64,000 bases of DNA from Epinephelus fuscoguttatus. Taxonomy: Eukaryota > Chordata > Actinopteri > Perciformes > Serranidae. Every line of letters begins with the position of its first letter. Within the stretch, counting starts at the first letter, position 1. The stretch is taken from contig NC_064765.1 in the NCBI RefSeq assembly GCF_011397635.1, forward strand, positions 30,594,632 to 30,658,631, given 5' to 3'. This document shows positions 1-12,200 of this stretch, in pieces. The notes under the pieces were generated by a model. It was not told the origin of the DNA and ran no database searches. It saw only the letters and a program-made list of their open reading frames with translations. The position numbers and the translations under genes are program-made.

Positions 1-601
1 TAAAATGAACTTGTGGTCAAATGGTAACCCTCCCAGCTGCTTTGAAAAGAGCTCCTTACTTTTTTTTCCTCAGCTGGATGAAAGAATCTTAGCCTCTACA
101 TTTGTGCTCTAAGGAAAACAGTCAACTGGTTTAATATCAGCCAGACAAAAAGACAAACATGCATACTCGACTGGGACATTATAACAGTTTTTTACAGTTG
201 GTAACCCACATTCCTCCACACTGAGTTCACTTTTTTAAAACTCTCCCACAGTTGTCTTTACTAATATGCAGCTCAGCATAAGGCAGGGCGATTATGCAAA
301 TTTTATTTTCAATTATGTTTTTGTCTTCCAAAGATTATGAAAACAAGATCATTGAGACGAAAGATTATTGTGCTGCTTTCCATTTTGCAATGATGTTCTC
401 ATTTTGTTTTGTTATAAATCCAGCGCACCCCTTTCTTTTACAGCACTGTGCTCAGTGTTGTCAACTTGGCAACTTTCTTGCCAGATTTAGTGACTTTTCA
501 GACCCTCTTAGTGAATTTATTTCTACAAAGCCACTAGCAACAAATCTAGCAACTTACTCAGACCACTGGGGAAAATATGGAAATATATTCCATCGGAGAC
601 C

Positions 602-1167
602 GACTTAAATGAATGTTGGCCAGGGGTGAAAAGTGGGGGGCCATGGATCTGTACTGACACCCTAACCCCTTACTTACAACCCCTTGCTCAGACCACACCA
701 ATTTTCATACTCTGCCTTAATTTTGATCTTAACTACATACCTCTGAAGTTTCATGTCTGCATATAAACACCTGGGAAAATACTCAAAACAGCTTCTGTGG
801 TAGTTCCTTCTGCAGTTGGTGTCACTAGGACCACATTTTACCATGATGACACACACACAGACTCAGGAGGTGAATACAGTACCAGCAGTCACAGTCATGA
901 AACTTTAAAGGTGGGTGGTTCCTCCTCTCTCGCCCTTTCATATCTTTCTCACTGTCACAATAAATTATAAAAAATGCCAAAAAACAATCTTGACAAACAA
1001 ACATAAAAGATACGTAGCTGAGATCAATATAAAGGGCGAGTTTGAAGATGGGTGTAGTCCAAGCACGAGTGCCAGAAGTAGGGGAGTAGAAGGTAGGGAA
1101 GGGGTCATTGCCCTCTACCCCCACCAACCCTCGGTTTATCCCCCTGGCCAACACTTATTTTAAGTCA
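602..1167. mobile_element. MITE-like inverted-repeat element
   Basis: A perfect 12-bp inverted repeat GTTGGCCAGGGG (615-626 and 1141-1152) sits inside a longer imperfect repeat starting GACTTAAA. Part of the interior (690-845) is related, in inverted orientation, to 41268-41480. No coding content. Confidence 0.55.
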
Positions 1168-2364
1168 CGGATCGCTGTATCACAGCTGTAGTTTTCTGAT
1201 ACACAATAAGCCACCAAACTCTTACTCACGGCACAGGACAAAGGACAAATGCTTTTTGGGGTATTCTGAACAGGTAAATTTGGTGTGGTGTTGAGATAAA
1301 TAGTAAAAAAATTTAAAACAAAACATACAGAATGTTCTCTGCTATATATGCAGCTTCTTGTAGATAAATGAAATAAGTACTACGTGAGGACTCTCCTGTA
1401 TACACTATAACACTTACACCTATCTAGTCTGCCAGGTGTTACACCAAGGCTCTTCATTGTATTCTAACTACAGGTGCTAAAACCATCTTGTGATGACCTG
1501 CTGCTGAAGGCCTCACAAAGAAGTATGCTGAAAATGTAATTGCAAATATAACTGGTTTATTCTTGCAATGCAAAGAGCCCACAAAAATTCACAATTCACA
1601 ATCTTACATTCATAGTCTTGTATTGTTACAATGAATGTGTAGAGTTTACACTAACATATGAACAAACAGCTTGGTGGTGGACGCTACACCAGTTACATGG
1701 GTTCCTCTCAAGACTACGCTCTAGACACTGTTTGTATCTGTCAACATCAAACAAATGCAGATTCATTAGTATGCAACATTTCACTTTAGGTATTACTTAT
1801 AAATGTCTGTCACTTGGTATTTTGTACTTACAGTCACATTTTACAAGATATCTACCTACAAAAACAGTTCATAATACCCAGGCAGAAAGCACCGGGTCTA
1901 AAAAAAAAATTAAAGCTAATGCGGAAACGCCACAAACCTGCATTCTTTCTAATGGCCAGCAGGGGGAGACTTCACTGGTTGCAAAAGAAGTCCAATTGTA
2001 TAGAAGTCTTTGAAGAAAAGGCTTCACTTTTTATTTGATTTATTATATCAGTAAACATTTTCCTAATTAGTTTATGGTCTTAATCACTAGTTTCAAGGCT
2101 TTTTCAATACCACATGATTTTTATTCATTTTTATTAATTAATTTAATTTGTACATTTTGGTCCCATTCAGAGTAAAATAGATGATAAAGAAGGGTATGTT
2201 TTAGGGCACGCTAACTTGTGACTGACAAATTGCTATCACTAACCTGTCAATCAGGATAGAGGCATAGCAATGTGTATCTTCCCCAGCTCCCTCTTTTCAT
2301 CCAAATATGATCACCTCAGGTCACCTCTGGCTCAAAACAAACCAAAGATGGCAATGTTGAAAAT

Positions 2365-3550
2365 TAGGGCCAGAATAATGATCACAATTATTTTGATAAA
2401 TATTGAGATCATGATTGGTTATCAAGATTATTTATTGTTTTTAGGGGCAAAATATTGTATTGCACATTTGAACATTTAAAGGAGCTATATGTAAGAAATC
2501 TAAAGCAAATAGTTGTAAAATCCTCCTAATATGTCACTGAGACTAAGGAATAATGTTCATATAACATACTGATCTCACCGACAACAATAGTACAGCCAGA
2601 ATATTTCCATCTAAAAAAAAATTTTTGCAGTCTGCAAATCATGTTTATGTTTTGAATTTGTGTTTTGGCCTGTTGCACCACCCACCGCTGTCTACCAGTC
2701 ACACAGTCAGTAGAGTCTCAGCATCAGTTACAGTTACGACTGAGCTACAGCAGCACGGCAAGCAGCATTAGCAGTGTCCCGGTACATAGCATTAGCCGTC
2801 TCCCCAGCTGTATCCCGGCAGCAGCGTTAGCAGTGTCCCGGTACATAGCATTAGCAGCCAGGTTCTCCTCAGCTGTATCCCGGCAGCAGCGTTAGCAGCA
2901 GAGAAGCCGGACTTGCTCAAATGGTCCGCTGGAAAACCGAAGATCAAGGACGCGGCGTGGGCGGACACGACTTGTGGCAGTATTTTGAATTTGAGTGCAG
3001 TAACCGTTTTGGCCACATTCTTACATACAGCACCTTTAAGTAAAAAACCTCCATGTTGCGCTACATTCCTGCTAATGTACTTATCTTTGCACCAAAATAA
3101 GACTTACAATAAGGTTCGTCTTTAACTGTGCATCTTGTATAATTATATATCAGCGACTGTATTAATTTTTATTGAATTTTTTTTTTACCGTGGAGGATGT
3201 TTTTTCAGGTGGTTTAACAATTTAGCTGTGTTGCGCTGCGGGGCAGACACATGTCTGACACACTCTTTGCATATGATTTATTGTCTCCTAAACCCAAAAT
3301 ACTTCGCTCGTTTGCAGCTGCAACATTTAGGAAAAGTTTTTCACAAGTTGCTGTTGCAAGGTGTGCACGTAGCAGACAGCTCTTTAAAAGTGGAGGCTGG
3401 CTGTTCGTTTAGGAAGCGCTTCATTTTGATAAGCAGCGAGTTTTCTATGAGCGGAGAACGCATTTAAAACTTAAGTATCACAGTCTGTCATGTTCATTTG
3501 TGGGAGACCAAAATCGTGATCGTGATTAATCCATTAATTTTGCAGCCCTA
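2365..3550. mobile_element. nested miniature elements
   Basis: The outer ends TAGGGC and GCCCTA flank diverged ATTAAT/ATGATCAC-rich inverted arms. An inner element (2476-3039) has its own ends TAAAGGAGCTATATGTAAG and, inverted, TAAAGGTGCTGTATGTAAG. Inside it, 2762-2900 holds a ~59-65-bp tandem duplication containing GTGTCCCGGTACATAGC. Confidence 0.55.
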
Positions 3551-4195
3551 CACGGTGGCTATGACCACTATGTACGCAGTCTGTGATGATACCAGAAAAA
3601 AATCACACTGCAGTAAAACAAGGAGGTCTCCAGGTCTCTCTCCAAGCAATTTCCCATTATCCCTGGTGCTCACAAGTGGGTGCCAAAATTGTGACACTGC
3701 CATCTGGTGGCATTAATAATTACAGTCACATTTTCCCACTTTGCTACATTAGTCATCAGGGTCTGTACAGTGTTGTGGTTTCATGGGTTCTTTTCCTTCT
3801 TAGTTACGAACACTTGATTTTAACAGAAACTTTAAAGGTATTAAGTCTTAATTTTAAGACAATGAAATCTGCTGACACCCAAGAGAGACAGAATAAAGAA
3901 TCAAACCAAGAGAGAGCTCTGTCCAGTCAGAATCAAGATAAAACATTGTAACAGAGGGCAGTAATACAGACACTGAGGTAAATTGGGGAAATGAGTGTGT
4001 ATTCTGTACTGCAGATGGGTTAGATAGACGGCACAAGCAGATAGACACGAGAGATAGAAACTGAGATCCACAGATTTGCAGAAGCAGCAGCCAAAGATGG
4101 ACCAGCTAGCTGAGCTTCAGGTCTGATGACAATATCAAAGAGACCCTGATCAAAGCCTGGGAACTCACCTGAATATAGGCTCTTCCTCAGGGATA

Positions 4196-4258
4196 CGTGT
4201 GTGTGCGTGTGTGCGTGTGTGCGTGTGTGTGTGTGTGTGTGTGCGTGTGTGTGTGTGT
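4196..4258. repeat. (TG)n microsatellite
   Basis: Imperfect TG/CG repeat of about 60 bp in the intron upstream of the first trappc12 exon in the window. Confidence 0.9.
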
Positions 4259-4480
4259 CAGACAGTGTGAATGATGTAGAGGCAGAGAGAGACAGAGGGA
4301 TGAGGCAGAAAGATGAGTGATGGAGCTGTGCAGCACACACAGAGAGAGAGATGAGAGGGTTTAATAAGCAGCCATACGTAGCTCAATGCCATCTGTAGGT
4401 TCCTGCCTCCAGGGCTGTGTGCTGTCTGTGTGTGGGTGGATGGGTTTATATTCTCATCTCGCGCTCTGTGTCTTTCTGTT

Positions 4481-4655
4481 TCCCTCCGCCTTCCCTCTCT
4501 TTCTTTCTCTCTCTTTCTCTCTCTCTCTCTCTTTCCTGCTATGTCCTCATCCCACCCTGTTTCTTATTTTCCCCCCATTTCCCTCACTCATTTACTCCCT
4601 CTGTCTCTTGTTTTCTTCTTGTCCTCCCTCTCCCTCTCTCTCTCCCTCCTGTCCA
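4481..4655 (+). repeat. long pyrimidine tract with (CT)n, before trappc12 exon a
   Basis: Almost all C/T for about 170 bases up to the acceptor gtccag. It includes (CT)n at about 4505-4533 and serves as an extended polypyrimidine tract. Confidence 0.8.
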
Positions 4656-4656
4656 G

Positions 4657-4769
4657 GCTCCATGGTGCCGTTCTCCATGCGGCTGCTGCATGCCGAGCTT
4701 CCCCAGTACCTGGCCAAGCCCCAGGAGGCTCTGGACCGCCTGCACAATCTCAAAACCGTCTGCCTCGCT
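4657..4769 (+). CDS. trappc12: trappc12 exon a (first in window)
   Basis: The acceptor is gtccag after a long pyrimidine tract. The exon reads (G)[18 protein letters not shown] to TVCLA and ends before a gttagt donor. A (CA)n tract starts about five bases after that donor motif begins. Confidence 0.92.
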
Positions 4770-4772
4770 GTT

Positions 4773-4823
<51 letters not shown>

Positions 4824-7800
4824 ACACACGAACACACGAACACAGCCTCTGGATGAACATAAATATATGCATACTCTGTAGTATTCGCACAATAAAACTA
4901 CACACCCACAGAAAAGCACATACAAATTCTTAAGCCCACCTGTGTAAACAGCCAAATATGGTTGGATTTTAGAGTTATTGAATATGCAGATTCAAATACA
5001 GACACATTAAAAGCCTTCAGCGCTGGCAGGGATGCAACTTCCCCTCTGAAGTTTCATTTCCCCCGCCCACCCCCCTGTTAACAGATTCAGGAGAACTTGG
5101 AGAAAGGCTTGGCTGAGGATGGCAGCATGTTCACCGTAACACAAGAGAACAGGCAAGGTAAGCACACACACACACACACACACATGCTCAGGCACACAGA
5201 CACTTGGCTACAGACCTGGCCCCAGTCCCAGACTGCATCACACTGTGGGAGGAGAGTGAGGTCATGGGCCCCAGTGGGTAATACACACACACAAGCACTG
5301 AGTCAGAGGCACACCTGGCGCAGGACTGCAGCATACCTCGGCCACACATACACTCTCAACCACACAAACACACCAATGCGGTGCTCTAAAAGTGTTTAGC
5401 ACCTCGCTGCTTCGGGTACTCGTGCTGAATATCAAATGGTCTCTTCAGCCCTTCACGCCAAGCAGATCAATACAGATCAATCCTATCCAATCCACTCACA
5501 TCTGCACAAGTGTGCTGGGGAAATAGGCAGCCACCTTCTTCTGAAATTCACCAGTTTTAGGGAGACACACCTCCATGTGACCTGATGTAAATAGACCCTC
5601 TCTTCTTTTCTGTCAGACTTTCTCAACACAGCAATACATCTTAATGCAGTGCTCTCTGAGTCTTATGTTTGCAAGCCCTGTGACCACTAATTTAGCAACT
5701 TCTCCAAAGGCTGTCAGTTGTTTTTTTTTTTTTTTTTTTTAAAGCGACTACAAGCCATTTAATCAGCTAATTCAATGCAATAAACAACAACAAGCCACTT
5801 GGTGAAGTTGAGCTAAATGTACCAAGACACTTGCTTATAATTGGGAAAATTGGCAGGGTGACGCGTGTACGAATGTATGTGTGAGGGTGCGCCGGTTCTG
5901 GCAGTTTCTCCCCCCCTTCTAAAAGCAGTGTAATAGCTGTGCCCTCTGTCTCTCCTCTCTCTACCCACGCAGACAGTCGACAGTCAAGTCAATAACGCAG
6001 GGCCTTGCCTTCACACATCAGACCCCTACTGAGTGATTAGCTCTTCTCCCCAACACATACACACAGACACACACGTGTGCAGCGATGAATACTAATAGGC
6101 CTGCACACTAACTCTTCCACAGGGCGCACTGTCTGAGGGAAAATAGGAAAGCGGAGTGTGCCGCAGTATCTTCCTCACCACCTCGCCTTAAAATAAACCC
6201 TGGTGTGGAGGGGGAGGAGGGGAGCTTTAATGAGAGGGATGGAGGGATAAGAGCAATGCATGGAAGAGTGGGGGAGAAAAGGGTGCTGTTACAGGGACGC
6301 CCACAAAAAAAAAAAACGCAGGTGAAATGAAAATAGGAAGTCACCCTTTAAGAAATAAACCATCTGTCTGTCATCTTCTTCTCCCCCTTTTTTTTCCAGC
6401 GTCACTTAAGCTGTGGAGGTCTCGCCTCAGCCGGGTCATGTACTCCATGGCCAACTGTCTACTGCTGATGAAGGTATGTGTGCGTGCCTGTGTTTGTCAG
6501 CTCAGGTTTGTGTGTCGCGGTGCGTTGGAGTGAATGTGTCCCTGTATGCGTGTCTATGCCTCTGCCCGGATGTGTGTCTGCGGGAGCGTTTCCGTGTGTG
6601 AGACTCAGAGATCTCTGATGCCAGGCTGGTGGAGGATTCACAGTGAAATCCCCCCAGACTGACCACTAATTGGATTCTTGGTCAGTAAGAGAGAGAAAGA
6701 GAGAGGATGAGAGAAAGAGGGAGAAAGAGAGGGGTGTAGATTTGATCAGACTCAGAGAGAACCACAGTGCCATCTACTGGACAGAAGTTAGATTACAGTA
6801 TTTTTCAATAGCTCTGGCTCAGTTTCAGTTTTAGTATGGATTGATCGATAGATGGATAGATTTACTGACTCACTGGCCTTACTTATTTGATATTATTTAT
6901 CTATCTACCCCAAGAGAAAATTTCATGTCACTGCAGCAGTACACATATAAAACCACACTCCACACAAACAAGGAATAGTGCCAATAATGAAACATCAAAA
7001 CACACGTACTAATTCATACAAAAAAAATTAAAAAAAACACAAACCCTCACCTTTTAAGAACCACACCGGTGCCTTAACATGTTGAAGCACATTTACTACA
7101 ATTCTTAAATACTTTATGTTCCTATTTAATGAAAAACTCTTAAACACTTATTCTAGTTATTTCAGGAAGCCACTACTTTCTATTCATTACTGTGTGGAAT
7201 AGAAATTAAATGGCTGATTGTTGAAACATGCTTGGTTTGTGTCCACAGTTTTATTATCTATGTGAGGAAACACTGTGTATACCTTCTGTAATGGTATACA
7301 ATACTCATTAAGTTTTCATAGTCGTGATCATATAATTGGTCATAAGCTCGTTAAACTAGGAATCGTTGTGTTTTCGTTACCTTTCGTGCCCTGACACACC
7401 AAGCTGAGGGTCAGCCATCAGTCAGTGTTGGCTGTGGTATATGTCACCCTCGTTGCACCATTGCCCATCATCTTTTTTTTTCTTCTTTTTTTTCTTTTTT
7501 GCCAATTCAGCATGTTGAATCGATGACGGCGGAGCCTGTCTGTGAATGAAATCACTCTGATTGGCACAAATGGAAGTAAACAAACAGCTAAAGTCAAGAC
7601 AAACTTGTTACGTGAGGTGATATTTTTCTTTAGCAGAAATGTTTCATGACTGTTTGTGTTTTTGTTCTCTGGCGCACCATTAATATGCTCAGTTCTTTCA
7701 ACATCAGATTAGACAGACCATTTTTTGAATGACAAATACAGATGACTGCATCTGCTGCTGTGGAGCAGCAGATTTTCTTTATTTTCTCTCACGTAGGCAC

Positions 7801-9231
7801 AGAACGCACATGCTAGTTGGCCGTTGGTTGACGTCTTTGCGCTGTGGTTGGCATTTTTTTGGCGGAGACACAGGCAACTTGAGAAGACACAACAGTCGGC
7901 TTTCGTTGCCACTAGTTGTCTGACATCGGTTTGGTGTGTCTTTGCTTTTTACAGTAGCCCAAACACTGAGTATTATGTTTCTGAATGTTATGGCGTAGTG
8001 TCCCAGTGAGCAAACAGAGACAATGCAGATAATAACAGTGTTACATAAATGTTAATTTAAGTTAAGCTATTTCATGTCTCAGTTGTTATTATTGATAACA
8101 GTAACACCAACATGATATCGGCATTATTTACAGACCATTGTCTGCCCTGCTCTCTATATATCAGCATTGGCCATTCAAAGCCTCACATCATTTAACCACT
8201 AGTTCAGTGTGATGGAACATAACTCAAGTTTCAAGAGTGGCAATTAATGGAAGCCAGTCCCTTTTTCAAAAAGACAAAAACCTCAAAAAACCTGAAAATC
8301 TATTTCATGCACTGGAAAATGCTCAAACCATAATATTATGTGTATATTTGTACGAGGCTGTTGTTTTTGTTTTGTTTTTTTTACTTTTTTTTTAATTGTC
8401 AACAAATCTAATAAAAGAGAGAAATCAACAATGTGTCAGTCAATCTCTCATCTCTCTACCCTGTGTGAGGCCTTCAGCCCCAAGCCCATTGGTTCCTACT
8501 GAGAAATTTAAAAACAGGACACAAATATATAATTTCATTTGTCAAAAAGAGACCCAGTAATTTCCGTGTGTGTGTGTGTGTGTGTGTGTGCATGGTAATA
8601 AAGGAACATGTCACCTAGTGCAACAATGTGGCTCATTAATGTGTTTTTAATAGTTTTGGGACAACAATGGGATCTGTGGCACAGAGGAATAATATATATC
8701 AGGTTTTGGAAACACACTAGAAGGATCAATAATTTTTTGTTTTGTATGCTGTATGAGACTTTAAGTCTAGTTTTGATAAAAGTTTTGGAAAGTGAAAACC
8801 GAGGCAGATCAGATGTTAAAAAATATATTAAAAAACAAAAGTACCATAATGCACATGCACCTGTACTGTAGTCACTGTCTGTACCTTGTCCCAACCTGGT
8901 AAACACACATGCTCTTTCTACACACACACACCTCACTGACCTCTCTCCGTCGCCCGGCTCAGCAGTCCAGTCACCATGTGAGCGATGTGTAGCAGTGCAG
9001 TGTGGAGGTGGGAGGAGGGTCACATCACCCTGCTAATACTCCATATGTTTGATTAATGCCCTCCCTCTCACCACGCCTCAACTCTGCTCTTCTTTACCTC
9101 GCTTGCCCTCTACCTGTCTCTGCCTCCCACTGTTTACCTTGTTTTACCTTACTCATTCCTAACTTCTGTCTTTACTTCTGTTGCCCTCTGTTCTCCACTT
9201 TCATATTTTTCTGTTCCTTTTCTCTCATTAA

Positions 9232-9262
<31 letters not shown>

Positions 9263-12200
9263 TAGGACTATGTTCTGGCTGTGGAGACCTATCACTCCAT
9301 CATCCAGTATGAACCCCAGCAGAGAGTGCAGCTGCTCAGTGGTATAGGACGCATCTTCTTGCAGGTCTGCACATTGACACTGACACATACAGCGCCACGA
9401 CAAAGTCTGTGAACCCTCTAGAGTGTTCTGTATTTCTGCATTGACCTCAAATGTGAAAACTAGATAAAAGGACCCAGTTAAACAAATAATACAAAATTAT
9501 ACTTATTAATTTATTCATTTAGCAAAATGATGATTGGAAAAAGTATGTGCACCTCAGTACATTTATAGGCGTTATTGGAGTCAGGTGTTTCAGTCAATGG
9601 GTGACAGGCATCATGTGGATATTTACTGTCAAAGTGTGGCCTTTGCCACACAGGTTTGTGGAATTGTGCCACAACTCAATCGAAGGAGATTTCCGCAGAG
9701 CTCAGACAAAGGCTGATAAAGGTTACAAAACCATTTCTAAAGAAATGGCAGAAAGCGTACAAATGGAAGAGATGCAACACCATTGTTACTCTGCTCAGGA
9801 GTGGTCGTACATTAATAGTCACTCCAAGGGGAAAGCGTGTAGTACTCTATTAGGTCACAGAGAACCCCAGAGTAACATCTAAGGATCTGCAAGCCTCTCT
9901 TGCATTGGCTAATGTCACTGTTTATTAGCCACCATCAGACAAACACTGACTGAGCAATGTTGGTGTGTATGGCAGGGATAGCATGGAGGAAGCAACTACT
10001 CTTCACATTACAGTCTGTCTAAAGTTCCCTAATGGCTACATGGATGAACCAGAAGGCTAGTGGAAGAATGTAATGTGAATAGATGAGTCCAAAATGGACC
10101 TTTTTGGGTTAAATGAGAAGCGTTGTGGTTGGTAAAAAATTTTGCCATTGCATTTCAGCATTTAACAACCTCATCCTGACTGTGTAACATGGTGATGGCA
10201 GTACCATGCTGTGGCAGGGTTTTTGTAAATCCTGTAAAAGTTTTAACAAACATTAAATTCATTCATCTAAAAATAATTATAATTATTATGCCTTAATTGA
10301 ATTTTTCATAAGTCTTAAAAATGCTCAGACATGATTTAAGGAATCATTTTTTTCTACTGTTGCATTGTAAAATCTCAAAATAATTGGTAATATCTATTTT
10401 TTCAGTAATTTACCAAATGCCTCTCACATTAATGTCACACAGATCAGGATAGCCAAACCAACAACATTCATTTTGTTCCGCCAAGTAACTCAGAGCAGAG
10501 GATCCACTGTCTGCTAGTTAGCTAGCTAGCTGTCACGGTACCCTGGACGACATGGGAAGTGCAAATTCAATGACAATCTGCTATTTGACAAAATTTCACA
10601 GCATGGCTAAAACTGATACAAGGCAGTGCACATTAGGCTCTGTGTATTTTATGCAGAAAGGTTTTTTTTTTTTTTTCAAACTAAGCATGATGGGAGTCAA
10701 AAGAAAAACCCAAAATTGCCCAGAAAACCCATCAACAAATGCCAGGTATTTTACAAAAAGAACATCTGTCCCTAACATGAAGGAATTTGATATCGGTTCA
10801 TGTTTTTTTTTTAGTTTACTTAATTTTGGTTATTGTGAAATTGGTCTTATGTTTCATTCCAAGTAGCATTAAAAGGTCTTTAAGCCACCCCTGGTCTGGG
10901 GCTGCTTTACTGGCTCAAGACCAGAGTAGCTTGCAATCATTGATGGAACTAGATGCTGGATTGTACCAGCAAACTCTGCAGGACAGAGCCAGGGTAACCG
11001 TTCATAAACTGGAGCTCAGCAAAGGGTGGGTCATGCAGCAAGACAATGACCCCAAACACACAAGTCAGTCTACGAGAGACTGGTTCAAGCTGAAAAAATG
11101 TAACGTTAGGGAATGGCCGAGTCAGAGTCCAGACCTTTATCAAATATAAATGTTATGGAAAGCCGTGAAGAGAGCCATTCATGCAAGGAAGCCAACAAAG
11201 TCACCAGAATTGCTGATTTGAAGTAGCTTTGAAAGGAGGAATGGGGCAAAATTCGTCTGAGCCAGTGTGTAGAACAGTTAGAAAAAAAGTTTGGTTGAAG
11301 TTATTGTTGCTCAGGGAGGTCACACCAGGTACTGAAAGCAAAGGTTCACATACTTTTTCTAGCAAAGATAATGTTTGATAGTTGAGTGTTTTTTAGGACT
11401 TGATCTGATCACATTTGAGATCACATTTATGCAAAGATACAGAAAAATCTGAAGGACTGACAAACTTTTGAGCAGCACTGTATACACACCATGGATAGAT
11501 TGTGAGACACTAATTACCAAGGCACAGTTGCAGCCTCCCCAACCCCCCAGTAACCAGACAGTTTCTGTTTTTGGCTAATCCAGCAAATCAGATACCTGAC
11601 ATGTTAAGGTACTCCATCAAATTGCTAAAAAAAATAAATAAATAAAAGCTCAATATTGCTAGAAATAGGCTCAATGTTATGCAACATTCCCTACAACGGT
11701 ACATACCACCGCACATTTTAAAGAGACAGATACTATGGAAGAAACAAATCTCTGACAGTTGAGAAATATCTGCATGAATATGTATACAGTATATTTTGAG
11801 ATCGTCATCATAAAAGACTCTGGACAGATAATATAGTCCATATTATACAATACACATGTTCGCTTTTTTCCAAGAGTGAGATGAGAAGATCAATATTGCT
11901 ACCATCTCTATGTGTTAAGAACATAGCTGAGTCTATTAGCCTAGCTTAGCATAAACCAAGGGTAGGCAACCTGCGGCTCCAAAGCTGCATGTGGTTTTGT
12001 AGCCCCTCTACAGTGGCTCCCTGTGGCTTTGACAAAAACATTATTTGGAAAAGAATAACAGTTCATTTTTAGCATTTTAATAATCATTTATCGTAATTGT
12101 AAGCCTAACGTGACTAAAGGAAATGTTTCAGAGGAAAATTGAGAATTTAATAGTGCTTGGACAGATTTGTTTGCTTTTACCACCAACATAGCAAAGTTAA

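Larger units (their letters stand above)
1..4656. other. non-coding sequence upstream of the first trappc12 exon in window
   Basis: Presumed intron of trappc12, because exon a begins in mid-codon. Besides the elements at 602-1167 and 2365-3550 and the repeats at 4196 and 4481, I see no exon-like frame with splice borders. Confidence 0.6.
5158..9265 (+). other. trappc12 introns between exons b and d
   Basis: Apart from exon c, this holds a CA repeat, a poly-T run at about 5720-5740, a LINE-3'-end-like stretch at about 6890-7030, the element at 7386-7945 and a TG repeat. No other gene is seen. Confidence 0.6.

Noticed and set aside
1-4656. Further 5' trappc12 exons
   Set aside because: No open stretch here showed both splice borders and TRAPPC12-like sequence.
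4386-4881. ORFs of 114-156 aa around trappc12 exon a
   Set aside because: Most of their length is translated CT and CA microsatellite; only the 4657-4769 exon is real coding sequence.
10552-10866. 104-aa ORF inside the Tc1-like element
   Set aside because: It lies in the unidentified insert and includes a poly-Phe run from a T tract, with no family match.
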